Source: Phragmites australis (Eukaryota; Streptophyta; Magnoliopsida; Poales; Poaceae). From it: a stretch of DNA of 64,000 nucleotides. The notes beneath the pieces are model-generated. The model was given only the letters and a program-made list of their open reading frames with translations. It was not told where the DNA came from and made no database searches. Of the stretch, positions 46,631-57,476 are shown piece after piece; position 1 is the stretch's first letter; the number at the start of each line of letters is the position of its first letter. The DNA is taken from NCBI RefSeq assembly GCF_958298935.1, contig NC_084923.1, forward strand, positions 34,750,501 through 34,814,500, in the 5' to 3' direction. Both the position numbers and the translations under genes were made by a program.

Positions 46631-47204
46631 ATATGTAATAGGTCTCCTGGTATATTTTTGCTTGGCATTTGTAAGAACATATTACTGATATTTTGCTTAA
46701 TTTGATATGCTATTGCTACTATTTTCTTGTCAATGAAATAGAGTTAGCATGAATAGATGAAAGAATTGACTAGCACATGCTATCGCCTCCTTCGAGATTG
46801 TTCAACTATACATCTGTTAATACCTAAAAACTCGATTAAATAAGCCATTAGATGCACGATCCTCAAGTAGTTACTCGAGGAGGACAAAAAAGGAATAAGG
46901 AAAAGACTAGTATAAAACTAGAAACAAAACACATGATGGACATTTGCAAACTTTTACTAATTTGCGCATTTGATCAATCATACAAATAAGAACTCGTCAG
47001 AGAGCACACACGGGACCGAGTAGGACTTTCAGAACCTTTGTTGGTTGTTAGTCATGAGATGTCTAACAATCTTGGTGCCGTTATGCCTTATGAGGTGTAA
47101 TTATCCGTCATTGACCCAACACATGCCTCTGTTGGTTCTATCCAACGCGATCAACGCAAAGCTGGATAAACTTTTGCAGAAATACTTACAAAAGAATATG
47201 GTAT

Positions 47205-47705
47205 TATTATGTAGTCCCCGACTCTCTGGTTGAGGAGAAAAATTCTTGAATAAAGAGTAAGAAAGAACATATCTGTACCATTGAAGCAATATAGTGTAGC
47301 CCTCGACTTTCTACTCGATGAATGAACATAATGAAGAGTAAAGCCCTAGGATCAAAAGTACGCAATGTAGCCCCTGACTCTCTGTTTGATGTGATAATCC
47401 AAACAGAGAGTAGAGCATATGCACCATATTTGACTTGGCCCCTGTCTCTTACTTAATGACTGGATTCAGTAGATAGTGGAGCATAAGTGCTAATATTATA
47501 CGATGTAACTTCTAGCCTTCTGAATGACGTGATAAAAAGAGACAAAAAGTGAAGCAAAAGCATAAAAAAGTATGATGTAACCCCCAACTCTACGCTTGAT
47601 GCGATAATTGAGTGGAGAGTACAGCGTAAGCATAAAAAATGCGTGATATAGCCCCCTGACTTTTTGCTCGATGTGGAAATCGAGTGGAGAGTAGAGTGTA
47701 AGCAT
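47205..47705. repeat. hairpin-forming minisatellite in the Gypsy element
   Basis: About six to seven degenerate units of 75-85 bp, each with a core GTAGCCCCCGACTCT, then GCTCGATGTG-like, then ATCGAGTGGAGAGTAGAG. The half-sites are inverted. The clearest is CTCTCTGTTTG (47378-47388) facing CAAACAGAGAG (47400-47410), a perfect 11-bp stem. Another is CTCGAT...ATCGAG near 47668-47685. Confidence 0.75.
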
Positions 47706-48021
47706 CAACACACCGTTCTCAATTGCAAACTTGATGGCCTTAGCCCCCGAGCTTTGGGTTACAACTATGATTTGGTCACCGAGTAAACTCGAACGGACGG
47801 GTAGGTGAGCATTAAAACCCACTCCGTCGTTTTCACCAAAACCTTTCATTTGACGTGTCATAATGACCATCCATCCCTCTTTACAGAGATTAGATGGGTC
47901 ATAACAGTCCCACGACACCTCGATTTCCATCGGGCCCGCAACGCGACCGAGGCGTTCTCGAACACGCTATTTTTTCGGATCTTGATGGCTCCATTTACAT
48001 AGTATGACCCATTTCAACATC

Positions 48022-48029
48022 TATAAATA
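48022..48029 (+). promoter_or_regulatory. TATA box, antisense to Gypsy pol
   Basis: TATAAATA within CATCTATAAATAGAGCAG, 165 bp before the ATG at 48194, followed by a CT-rich leader. It looks like a normal plant core promoter on the strand opposite to the element's genes. Confidence 0.5.
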
Positions 48030-48193
48030 GAGCAGACCTGAGGCCATTTATCTTCACTCCATCTCCCTTTGTTCCTTTGCCTTGCCTGGTAGAACTTGTA
48101 GAGCTTGAAGCCGTGGTCTCCACTCCATCGCTGTCTCCCGAGTCGAGCTTATAAACTAAAGGAGAGGGAATTCTCTCCCCGAAGCCTCCCGCC

Positions 48194-48589
48194 ATGGTTC
48201 CAGCCAGCGTCATCATCATTTCTTCTGACGAGGAGGAATTGAGTGAGGGACCTAGAGGAAGAGAACACAAAGAATCACCTGGGGATCGCTGGCCCCTCTC
48301 CCGGTGGATGCAGCGCTTATTGCCGCTGATGACACAGGAGAGGGATGAAGCCGATGGTGATCCTGACAAGATCATCGGCCAAGCTGCTAATGAAGTTTTC
48401 AGTGATGAAGCTTCCGAGCCCCCAGTGGCAGAGAAAGTGTGGTCGTCTCTTCTGTCGAGAACCGCTAGATTGCCTTCACGGCCTGTGGAGCGTTCATTAG
48501 GTTCGCCAGCGCCGGTCAGTAGCTCTAGCAAGGTCTTAAACGTCGGTCATTTTTCCTGGCCCTTATACTGGTCGATGTCTGATTCCTAG
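48194..48589 (+). CDS. antisense ORF of 131 residues in the Tat-type element, unknown
   Basis: The ATG is in good context (CCGCCATGG). The product is hydrophilic with an acidic start (IIISSDEEELSEG), a basic middle (DRWPLSRWMQRLLP) and a Ser-rich end; no domain is recognised. The TATA at 48022 and the CT-rich leader suggest a real transcription unit. It overlaps no pol codons: pol ends at 48781. It may be the first exon of a longer antisense gene or an independent accessory ORF. Confidence 0.4.
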   Translation: MVPASVIIISSDEEELSEGPRGREHKESPGDRWPLSRWMQRLLPLMTQERDEADGDPDKIIGQAANEVFSDEASEPPVAEKVWSSLLSRTARLPSRPVERSLGSPAPVSSSSKVLNVGHFSWPLYWSMSDS

Positions 48590-48780
48590 AGTTATCAGCT
48601 GCCGCACTAGGGAAGAATGTAGAAGGTTTCTCGATTCATCCACACGCTTCTGAACTCTTGGAGGTGGTGGATATTCACTATTTGCCACATAGGTCGAGAG
48701 GAAAAGTATGTAATAGGATAGTTAATCTAATTGAATGTAATCAACTTACCTGTAACTTACCTTATCTATGAGTGGAACTA

Positions 48781-51700
48781 TCATAGTTGATTGATGTGCC
48801 ACGAGTTCTCAAGTATCTTACCGTTTGGAGTAGATAACCATACTGATCCAGGTCGAGTAACTTCAACTACTATATAAGGTCCTTTCCACTTAGGTGATAA
48901 CTTATGGCGTCGGGCCTGTTTCTTCACCTTTCGTAGGACAAGATCTCCAGTAGCGAGTCTCCTGGACTAGACTTTCTGACTATGATATCTACACAACGCT
49001 GGCTAATACTTAGCCGCTCGAATGAATGCTCGATCATGGAACTCCTCGAGTAAATTAATGTCGTCTGCTCATAACTCCTCCTACCCCTCCTTTGAGTAGT
49101 TTTTCACTCGAGGTGATCCGAACTGCAATTTAGTCGAGAGCACTGCTTCTATTCTGTAGTCTAAAAAGAATGGAGTTTCACCAATGGCCCTGTTAGTCAA
49201 GATATGAATGACCCATAGTACTGAAGGAAGCTCTTTGACCCATCATTTCGAGTAGGCCTTCAGCCTGTCGAAAATCGAGTCTTGAGGCCCCGCAAGACTA
49301 TACCATTAGCGCGCTCAACCTGACCGTTGCTCTGGGGGTGAGCTACAAAGGCGAAACAAGTTTTAATGCTGAATTCTTCACATAACACAATAAAGGTCCC
49401 GCTTTTGAACTAGCTACCGTTATCTGTAATTTTCCGATACGAAATTCTGAATCAGGTAATTATGCTCCTAATGAATTTCTTAACCGCTTCTGCGGTTATC
49501 TTCCTAACGGGTTCGGCCTCAATCCACTTAGTGAATGTGTCGATAGACACGAATAGAAACTTGTAACCGCCTTGGGCCCTTAGGAATGGTCCCAGGATAT
49601 CCAAGCTCCAAACGGAGAAAGTCTAAGAAAGAGGAATTATTTGGAGAGCTTGGGTCGGCCGAGTGGTCTGCCTTCCAAAAAATTGGCTTCTCTCTCACCT
49701 TTGGACCAGCACAGAAGCATCTTGGAGGGTAGTCGGCAAATAGAATCCTTGGCGGAAAGCTTTTCCGACCGAGGTGCGATAAGACACATGATTACCACAA
49801 ATGCCTACATGGATATCGAGCAATAATTTATTGCTCTCTTCGTGAGTGATGCACTTCATCAAGATTTCGTTACTCCCCTTTTGGTAGAGCTTGCCATCTA
49901 CCAAAGCGTATAGCTTAGACTTACGAACAATTTTCTCTATAGACGTATCATCATCAGGGATGTTTCGACCTTTGAGATAGGCTTGGTACAGAGTCATCCA
50001 AGTCAGCTCACGTTCGAGTAGTGCAGCTACCGTGTCTACGGTTTCTGCCTCGCTGACCTGGCTAGACTACTAGTCGGGTTAGGCAACATCTGTTCGCCAA
50101 ACTATTGGGACAGATGATCTGAGGAGTTTCTCAACGAAGGCTCCTATGGGCGCCGATACTCGAGAAGAAGCGAGTCTAGCAAGTTCATCCGCACCAGAGT
50201 TATCACTCCTTTTGATGTGCATTACTTCTAGGCCCTCAAACTTTTTCTCTAGCTTGCGTACTTCGTACAAGTAAGCCGCCATATTATTGTCCGGGCACTG
50301 GTACTCCTTTTGCACTTGGTTTATGACTAGCTATGAGTCCCCTTTCACGAGAAGTCTCCTGATTCTAAATGACACAGCTATGCGAATGCCATTTACCAAT
50401 CCCTCTCATTCTACAACATTATTGGAAGCTTTAAAATATAATTGAATAACGTACTTGAGTTCGTCACCCGTTGGAGATTTGAGTATGATGCCAGCCCCCA
50501 ATCCTTGAAGTGTGAGCGATCCATCAAAGAAGAGCGTCCAGTGGTCCTCGACCACATTTGGCATAGTTTTGTCAACACTTGTCCATTCGGCGATGAATTC
50601 CACCAGTACTCCTGACTTCACGCTTGTGTGTGGTGCATAGTGTACGTCGAAGTCATTGAGTTCAAGCGCCTATTGGGCGATTCGTCCATTAGCCTCCCTA
50701 TTGCATATGACGTCCTTTAGTGCGTCAAACTCATTGAGTTCAAGTGCCCGTTAGGTGATTCGTCCAGTAGCCTCCCTATTGCATATGACATCCTTTAGTG
50801 GATACGTCATCACAGCAGTGACCTTATGCACTCGGAAATAGTGTCATAGTTTTCGAGAAGACATCAAGACTGCATAAATCAATTTTTGCACTTGTGGGTA
50901 TCATAGTTTCGCATCGTGTAGGACTTTGCTCACATAGTAAACAGGTTTTTGGACCTTGGCCTTTTTCTCGGTGCATTCCCATTCAACCACCAGAACCGTG
51001 CTTACAACTTTTGGGGTAGCTGCAATGTACAAAAAGAGTCCCTCTGGTTCATTGGGCAATGTAAAAATTAATGGAGACAATAAATACCTTTTTAAGTCCT
51101 TGAAGGTGTTCTCCGCTTCTTCTGTCCACTTGAACCGGTTGTGTTCTTCAGCAGCTTGAAGAATGGCATCCCTCGTCCGCCTATCCTAGAAATGAATTGA
51201 CTAAGGGCTACTATGCATCCTGTCAGTTTTTGAACCTCCTTCAGTGTTCAAGGTGACCACATCTGGTTGAGAGCCTCGATTTTGACTGGATTAGCCTCAA
51301 TGCCTCAACTTGATACCGGGAAGCCGAGAAGCTTACCAGACGGCATGCTGAACGTGCACTTTTTAGGGTTGAGCATTATGCGATAATTTCTAAGGTTGTC
51401 AAATGTTCCCTTGAGGTCGATAATCAATGCATCTTTGGTCCTAGACTTGACTACAATATCATCGACATAAAGCTTCTACATTGCGCCCAATCTAGGGTTG
51501 TAGACAATTCTAAATACATCTTTAATATGTAGCACTGGCATTCTTCAAACCAAAAGGCATCTTTACCTAACAAATACACCGAAAGGAGTAGTAAAAGCAG
51601 TTTTCTCCTCATCCTCAACTCCCATGCTAATTTGGTGATACTCCGAATAGGCATCTAGAAAACAAAGCTTGCTTAGGGCAGGCTTTATTGAGGTCGGTGA

Positions 51701-53100
51701 AGTTGACACACATTCTCCACCTACCATTAGCCTTCTTGGTGACAACATGATTTGCAAGCCATGTAGGATGACAAACTTCTCAAATAAAGCCTGCCTTTAG
51801 GAGTTTGTCGACCCCCTCCTAGATAGCGAGCTTTCTATCGTCAGCATATCTTCGCTGATTCTGCACAACAGGTTTGGCGTCAGATTTAACAGCTAGTCAA
51901 TGCTCAATTACTTCCCTAGGGACCCCGGACATATCAGACGATTGCCATGCAAACACATCTTGGTTCATCCGGAGGAAATCAACAAGCCCGAGTTCCTATT
52001 TAGGGTCGATACCAGCCCTAACCTTGATCATCTTGGCTGGTTCAGACGGGTCGAAGGGCACTACCCTAACACCACAATCAGTTCTTTTGTCCTTGGTGCC
52101 ATCGTTGGTCTCTTCCTTTACGACATCGTTGGACTGGGATGTGCCAGTAAGGCTTACAAGCTTGAAATCACTAGCGGATTGATGCTTCTGGCGCTTGGAC
52201 TTCACACCTTTTGAAATAATTGACGATTGACTAAAGTGTTCGACCATATCCAGGCTCTGCTTGTCGCACTTGACTACTGCTCGTTGACCTCCTTTGACAG
52301 TTCTAACCGCTTTAAGGGCCTGGGATCTTGAATGTCTGTACGCATAGCGCACGATAGCTATGAACTTACCCAGCATTGGTTGGCCTAGGATCACATTGTA
52401 CGTCGTCTCGAAATCCAAACATGACTGGCAACTCGATCTGGCTATGGGGCATCATCGATGAATTGGGAGTTATGCTATGGAAAGGCTCGACTCCTTTCTT
52501 GAGCTCTGACCTCTCAATCCCCATCTTATCTAAAGTCTTCGCGAAGATGAGGTTAAGCGAACTACCCCCATCAACTAGTGTTCGAAAAACTTTGATATTG
52601 AGGATAGTCAGCTGTACCACATCTGGATATCGACCAGGATGTGGGACTGTGGGAGGAAGGTCAACTTGGTTGAAGGTAATCGGAACTTCTGACCACCTGA
52701 GGTACCGAGTAGGCCTGGTGAGAGCTAGGTTGACCTCCTGTTTGATTGCCTTGTATTGTCTTTTTGATTCGTATGCGACGCATCCTTCGAATATGTGTGC
52801 CAAACTTTGGTCAGGCTCATGGAATTCGGGCTCATCACCTTTAGCATCTAGCTTAGTCTGTTTACCGTGGTGCTCGATAGCGGCGGCTTTGAGCTTTTCT
52901 TCTACCTTTGTTTTGTGGACGTAGCATTTGTCAAAGTCATGCTGATTGGTTCGATGAATGGGGCACCACTTCTTGCCACCTCGACTTAGGCCTTTACTAT
53001 CCCTGGTGTTGTGCGACTTGCTCCTATGGACCGCGGCTACGGTTGTGTCCAGACCCTTGCGTTTGTCACCAGGCTTGCCCTTCTTCCCCTTGTTCTTCAA
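48781..53100 (-). pseudogene. Gypsy pol: protease, reverse transcriptase, RNase H (two), integrase, broken
   Basis: Minus strand. Protease: FRTLVDGGSSLNLIFAKTL near 52560. RT: KPVVQNQRRYADDRKLAI, RWRMCVNFTDLNKACPK, and catalytic YVDDIVVKS at 51480-51450. Gypsy RNase H: KPVYYVSKVLHDA and WYPQVQKLIYAVLM. Archaeal-type RNase H: TLFFDGSLTLQGLGAG and HIKRSDNSGADELARLAS at 50600-50140. Integrase: VWSLDILGPF, SIDTFTKWIEAEPVR, TDNGSSFKS, HPQSNGQVERANG, ending ENSWHINQL with its stop at 48781. Many in-frame stops and shifts; a tandem duplication of about 72 bp lies at 50655-50806. Confidence 0.9.
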
Positions 53101-54890
53101 GGACTCGGGATTGTCCTTGCCAGGCTAAGAGTTTTTGGCAAGTGCCTAAGCTTTGGCTTTCTTTGCAGATTTGTTAGCCAACTCAAAGAGCTCCTTGTCC
53201 TTCTAGATTTTCCAGGTAGCAGGCTTCCTGACTAGATCTGTATTCTTGACGCCCCTCTTGAAGGCGATGATGACCAATTTGTCAAAAATATCCGGGATCA
53301 TGTTTTGCCTGTCACTGAATCGTTGGATGAAGTCTTGGAGGGACTTATCCTTTCCTTGGTTTAGTTCGTTCTCCATTTTTGGGCGCTCGAAAGTACCCTA
53401 GAAGTTGGCTTTGAATTGAGCCTTCAACTCAGCCCATGATCAGATCGAGTTGGGAGGCAGGTTCAACAACCAGGACATCACCAGTCCATCAAGCGTGGTT
53501 AGCAGGTAATTAACCATTATCTTGTTATTGGCACCCACTGTTCAGATAATGGTGGTATAGATCTGCAACCATTCGTTGGGGTTGATCTTCTCGTCGTACT
53601 TCTAGATTGGGCCCGTCTTGAACTTCTCGGGCCACTGTATCGAGCGGAGCTCTGGGATGAAGGCTTCACAACCTCTGTCGAATTCCTCAGGAGGTGGAGG
53701 AGAAGGACTGTCGCGCATGTACCTTTAAACAGGGGAGTCACGTTGACCGTTCCGTCCTGGAGATCTGCAATTGTTGTAGCATCGATCATCCTCGCGGTGC
53801 TCCTCATGGTTGTTGTTGATAATGTCCCGCAAGTCATGTCTGTTGTGAGGGATGAGGTTCCTTAGGTCTCCCTGATTCCTGCCCTCGTGGACAGGATAGA
53901 CCCAGTCCAACCTGCAAGGTTGTACTCGGTGTCGACCTCTTGAGCTTCCTACTTGAAACCCTTCTACTCGAGAGCTTCTATGTCTGTGGCTCCTCAAACC
54001 GGCACCTTACCAGTAGGGGGGGGGGGCTAGAGGTGCTAGGATTGTTTGGTCGAGCAACTTGGATCTGAGCCGCATCAAGTAGGGTCCGAACCTGATTAAT
54101 AATAAGGATTAAAGGATTTGTCGGATCCAACTTTGGAAGGGATCTAAGGATCAAATGAGCTGCCTGGACATTAGCATCTGGAGTGCTAAAAATGCCACTG
54201 CTGAGGCTCAACTACGGTCAAGCTGGTGAAGCCTCATGATGGCTGCCCTGAGGGAGTTCGTCCCTCGATATCAGGACCGGTGCTGGTTGAGGCGCGCCCA
54301 CTGGAAGCCGTTGTTGAAGACCAGGAGGAGCCGATCCTCCTGCGGTTCATCGATGATCGATGGTATTAGGAGCGTATAGAGCTCCAGCTGCAGATGTCCT
54401 CGATGGTATATCTCCAGCATTACCGATGTTGGCCGCTATCGCCACTGGATCCTCGAGGATTTTTGTGTTGTTTTTCACCATGGCGTTTGGATCTACCATC
54501 ATCGGATCGGCAGGTGGGACCTTGGTTCCTCCAGTCATAAACATGAATCGATCTGTTCGGCTACTCTAGCTATCGACGGAGCCATTGTCACCACTCGCAT
54601 CGCTGTCGGTGTCCATGAACTACAAAAAATTGGGCTCCTTGGGATCCCATTCAAGGTGTCCCACCTCACGGTACGCGTCCAATGGGTTGGACTCAAGAAT
54701 ACCTATGTGGACCAGTCCACCCTGATTATTTCAGTGGAAAACTATAGTTCCAAATGTGATCTACGATCCAGACAGGGGCGATTCCAAAGCGATCGCTGGT
54801 GGCTCGAAGTGGTCGTAGAATCCAGCGTTGGAGAATTCGGTGTGAATGTGCACTTGAGACATAGTTGATCCTGAAAAGCAGAAGACCCCT
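53101..54890 (-). pseudogene. Gypsy gag, broken by several stops
   Basis: Recognisable minus-strand parts are VPPADPMMVDPNAMVKNNTK, DLRDIINNNHEEHRED, INPNEWLQIYTT, LLTTLDGLVMSWLLNLPPNS (retro-gag core), LQDFIQRFSDRQNMIPDI and KWCPIHRTNQHDFDKCYVHK, a Cys/His segment in place of a zinc knuckle, as in Tat-type gag. It carries at least seven stops, most of them TAG where CAG is expected. The exact start was not fixed. Confidence 0.82.
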
Positions 54891-54905
54891 ACCTAGCATG
54901 CCAAC
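54890..54905 (-). other. primer binding site region of the Gypsy element
   Basis: Directly after the LTR end (GACA) the minus strand reads GTTGGCATGCTAGGTAGG, a mutated form of the TTGGCGCGC...GGTAGG block found at this place in Tat-type elements. The priming tRNA is not certain. Confidence 0.55.
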
Positions 54906-55526
54906 TGTCAAGGGTGTTTTCCTGACAATATGTCCATAAGAATAATGGGGTTGTCTTCGTGATTAGGGAATCAAACAGGAGACAAGGCACATGCGATGTA
55001 TATAGATTCGGGCTCCCAATTGGAGTAATACCCTACATCCTATGTGGTCGATGATATATCTGTATTCACTCAAGTACAAGCAAGGTGTCTAGATCTATTA
55101 CAAGGAGTAGATGAGATCTAAACTAGACTAATGAGGAAGTCACTGAGTATCTTCTGTGGTCCTAGTGCTTGTGTCCAGTTGCAGATGAGTTGGCCTCCTC
55201 TAGAAAAAGAGAGTCTCCCTCGTGGGTCTGGGTCCCCACCTTATATATAGGGGTCTTGTATCACTTCCTATCTCGTCGTAGTTGATAAGGAATCCTTCAT
55301 CTTGTCCACAAAGAAAGATAAGATAAATTTGGCTAGGATACTAGTTGTTCTTGAGTTGGGTAACCAATCGAGACCTTCCTAGTATACGCCTACTAAATCT
55401 CCGAGAGTATTAGGTACCGTAGATTTGGTTTCATAATATCCAGAGTTGTTAAGCATGCACACAACATACCTTATCCGATATGATATACTCTTTATTCGTA
55501 TATATCCCATAGTTAGATATTCAACA
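54906..55526 (-). repeat. 5' LTR of the Tat-type Gypsy element
   Basis: 621 bp beginning TGTTGAATATCTAACTATGG on the minus strand and ending CCTTGACA. It shares its first 460 bp with the truncated copy at 44571-45024 (about 90% by eye). Confidence 0.85.
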
Positions 55527-55883
55527 AATACCACTAATTATCTTGCCCTCAAAGTATTAACTAGAGCTTATGTGTGAGACTATGTCTCAAGGATGAGGAG
55601 AGGAGGTATGATGAATGGAGAACTACCATGGTCCTATTTGTTGTGTTCAATTTCTTGAGGGCCAAGTTATCTTGTTCTTATCTCTATCATTTTTCTTAGG
55701 CAAGAATAAGTGTTTCCTTAGCTATCAAGAATGGGTTACTTGGCTATCAATAAATCTTTTACTTAGACACCAAGAAATATTTACTTAGGCATTAAGAAAT
55801 CTTACATTGGTCACTAAGAATGTTTCTTGGAGTGCAAGTCAAGGCACACTCTTAGGGATAAAGTCAACACGTGTGTCCCACAC
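55527..55883. other. unassigned DNA with short CTTAGGC..AAGAAAT repeats
   Basis: Between the Gypsy LTR and the tandem duplication. Bases 55695-55840 hold about five degenerate repeats of 30-35 bp around the words CTTAGGCA and CAAGAAAT. There is no ORF. Confidence 0.5.
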
Positions 55884-56356
55884 GTAAGTCTATATTCTTA
55901 ATATATTATTATTTTATTATTAATTAAATATTAAGATTAGATTAGTAAAGGATTATCTTAGACTAATTACAATACTTAAAAATAGAGTTATTTTGATAAT
56001 GCAAGCTGCTATTATTCTTAAGCATTAAACTTATTTATGGGTGGATTCAATTCTTAAAATAATTTGTTAGGCCATCTTATAATTAATTAAATGGTTCCTC
56101 ACACGCCGTGTTGTTGGATTGTAAGTCTATATTCTCAATATATTATTATTTTATTATTAATTGAAGATCAAGATTAGATAAGTAAAGGATTATCTTAGAC
56201 TAAATATAGTACGTAAAAATAGAGTTATTTTGATAATGCAAGCTGCTATATTCTTAAGCATTAAACTTATTTATGGGTTGATTCAATTCTTAAATTAATT
56301 TGTTAGGCCATCTTATAATTAATTAAATGGTTCCTCACATGCCGTGTTGTTGGATT
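55884..56356. repeat. tandem duplication, 2 x 237 bp, at the Copia/insertion boundary
   Basis: The word GTAAGTCTATATTCT recurs at 55884 and 56121, and the two units are over 90% alike throughout. Each unit ends GCCGTGTTGTTGGATT, which on the minus strand encodes part of the interrupted Copia frame (NPTTR). The duplication therefore includes host-element codons. Confidence 0.88.
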
Positions 56357-57260
56357 GTAACAACGATAGCTGTGATGCTCCGGAGGATAACCCGAAAACA
56401 CACACGTTGTGGAACGGGGGGTGGGAGGGGGGAGAGTTTATTTGTGGTTGTGGTTGATAGATTCAGATAACATAGACAACCGAAAATGCATTGGTGATCG
56501 TAGGACGGTGGATGGCCGAGGAGTAGTTCGTAGGGAGTGAGAGAATTATTGGTTGTGCATGGTCATCTATTAAGAAGATAATTGGTGGTGGCTTCTGCTT
56601 CAGCCCAGAACGAAGCCGACATGAAAGAGTGGAAAAGCGTGGCATGAACATAGTTCTTAAGAATGCGAATGATTCTTTTTGCTTTACCATTTTCTTGAGA
56701 CATGTATAGACATGAGAGACAGAGCACAGTGTCATGAGCAGAGAAAAATTTGCGCATGGCGAAGTTGTGAACTCTTGGCCATTGTCGGTCTGAAGAGCGA
56801 GAATGGGGTGTTGAAATTGCGTAGACACATATGCTTGAAAGGAGGTGAATATATGGAGAACCTCGGACTTCTGCTACAGCGGGAAGGTGCAGGCAAAATG
56901 TGTAAAGTCATTGAGAAGAACTAAGTAATATTGAAAACCAAAGTTGCTTACAATGGGGATGGAAACAAACTAACAGAGATGGAAGAGGTAAAAGAGAGCA
57001 CGCATGCTTGTTTAGTTGACAGGCATGACAAATGCGCAATTTTATTACAAGAAAATTCAAAGCAACATAGATGCTTTGGTATGCCGGTGTGGCCTGGATG
57101 CCTGAGATGCTAATGCTAGCGGCTGACAGAGGTGGTGATGGTAGAAATGCCAAGAGAAGATGACGACCGGAGAGGATACATATCCCCATCACTACTACAT
57201 CGGAGGAGCACCATCTACATTGGAATGTCGTTGGTTAAGAAACCAATAGAGTCAAATTCA
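56341..57260 (-). pseudogene. Copia protease end and integrase, broken
   Basis: Minus-strand parts are LVSPHLIKNLLSVRTLTHDN (protease/pre-integrase linker), RICHACQLNKHA (zinc CxxC), LALQTDNGQEF (catalytic Asp), ENGKAKRIIRILKN (catalytic Glu replaced by Lys in AKRIIR, normally AERxIR), SASFWAEAEATTNYLLNR, and TTCVFSGYPPEHHSYRCYNP at the insertion edge. Several frame changes are present. Confidence 0.8.
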
Positions 57261-57476
57261 ATGGTCACATTGTTGTCATGAGTCAGGGTGCGAACAGAGA
57301 GTAGATTCTTGATCAAATGTGGAGAAACTAACACATTGCGAAGATCTAAAGTACCAGATGGGGTGGGAAGTGAACCAGTGCTGGTATGGGTGACTAGGAG
57401 AGTTCGGCCACTCTGACCATGATGTGGGAAGAAGAAGAAGGGGGATAGAGAGAATAAAGAATTCCAGAATTGTCGA

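Larger units (their letters stand above)
44571..55526 (-). mobile_element. Tat-type Ty3/Gypsy retrotransposon nested in the Copia element
   Basis: Minus-strand order: 5' LTR 55526-54906, primer-site region, gag, protease, RT, two RNase H domains, integrase (order PR-RT-RH-IN is Gypsy), a 3.7-kb non-pol region, and a truncated 3' LTR 45024-44571. The second, archaeal-type RNase H (DGSLTLQGLGAGIILKSP) is diagnostic of the Tat lineage. The non-pol region holds antisense ORFs at 45587-46630 and 48194-48589 and a minisatellite at 47205-47705. Bases 46631-47204 and 47706-48021 are plain spacer. Confidence 0.88.

Noticed and set aside
51874..52924. Plus-strand ORFs of 102-182 codons over Gypsy pol
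   Set aside because: They overlap well-recognised protease and RT codons on the minus strand and have no protein-like pattern.
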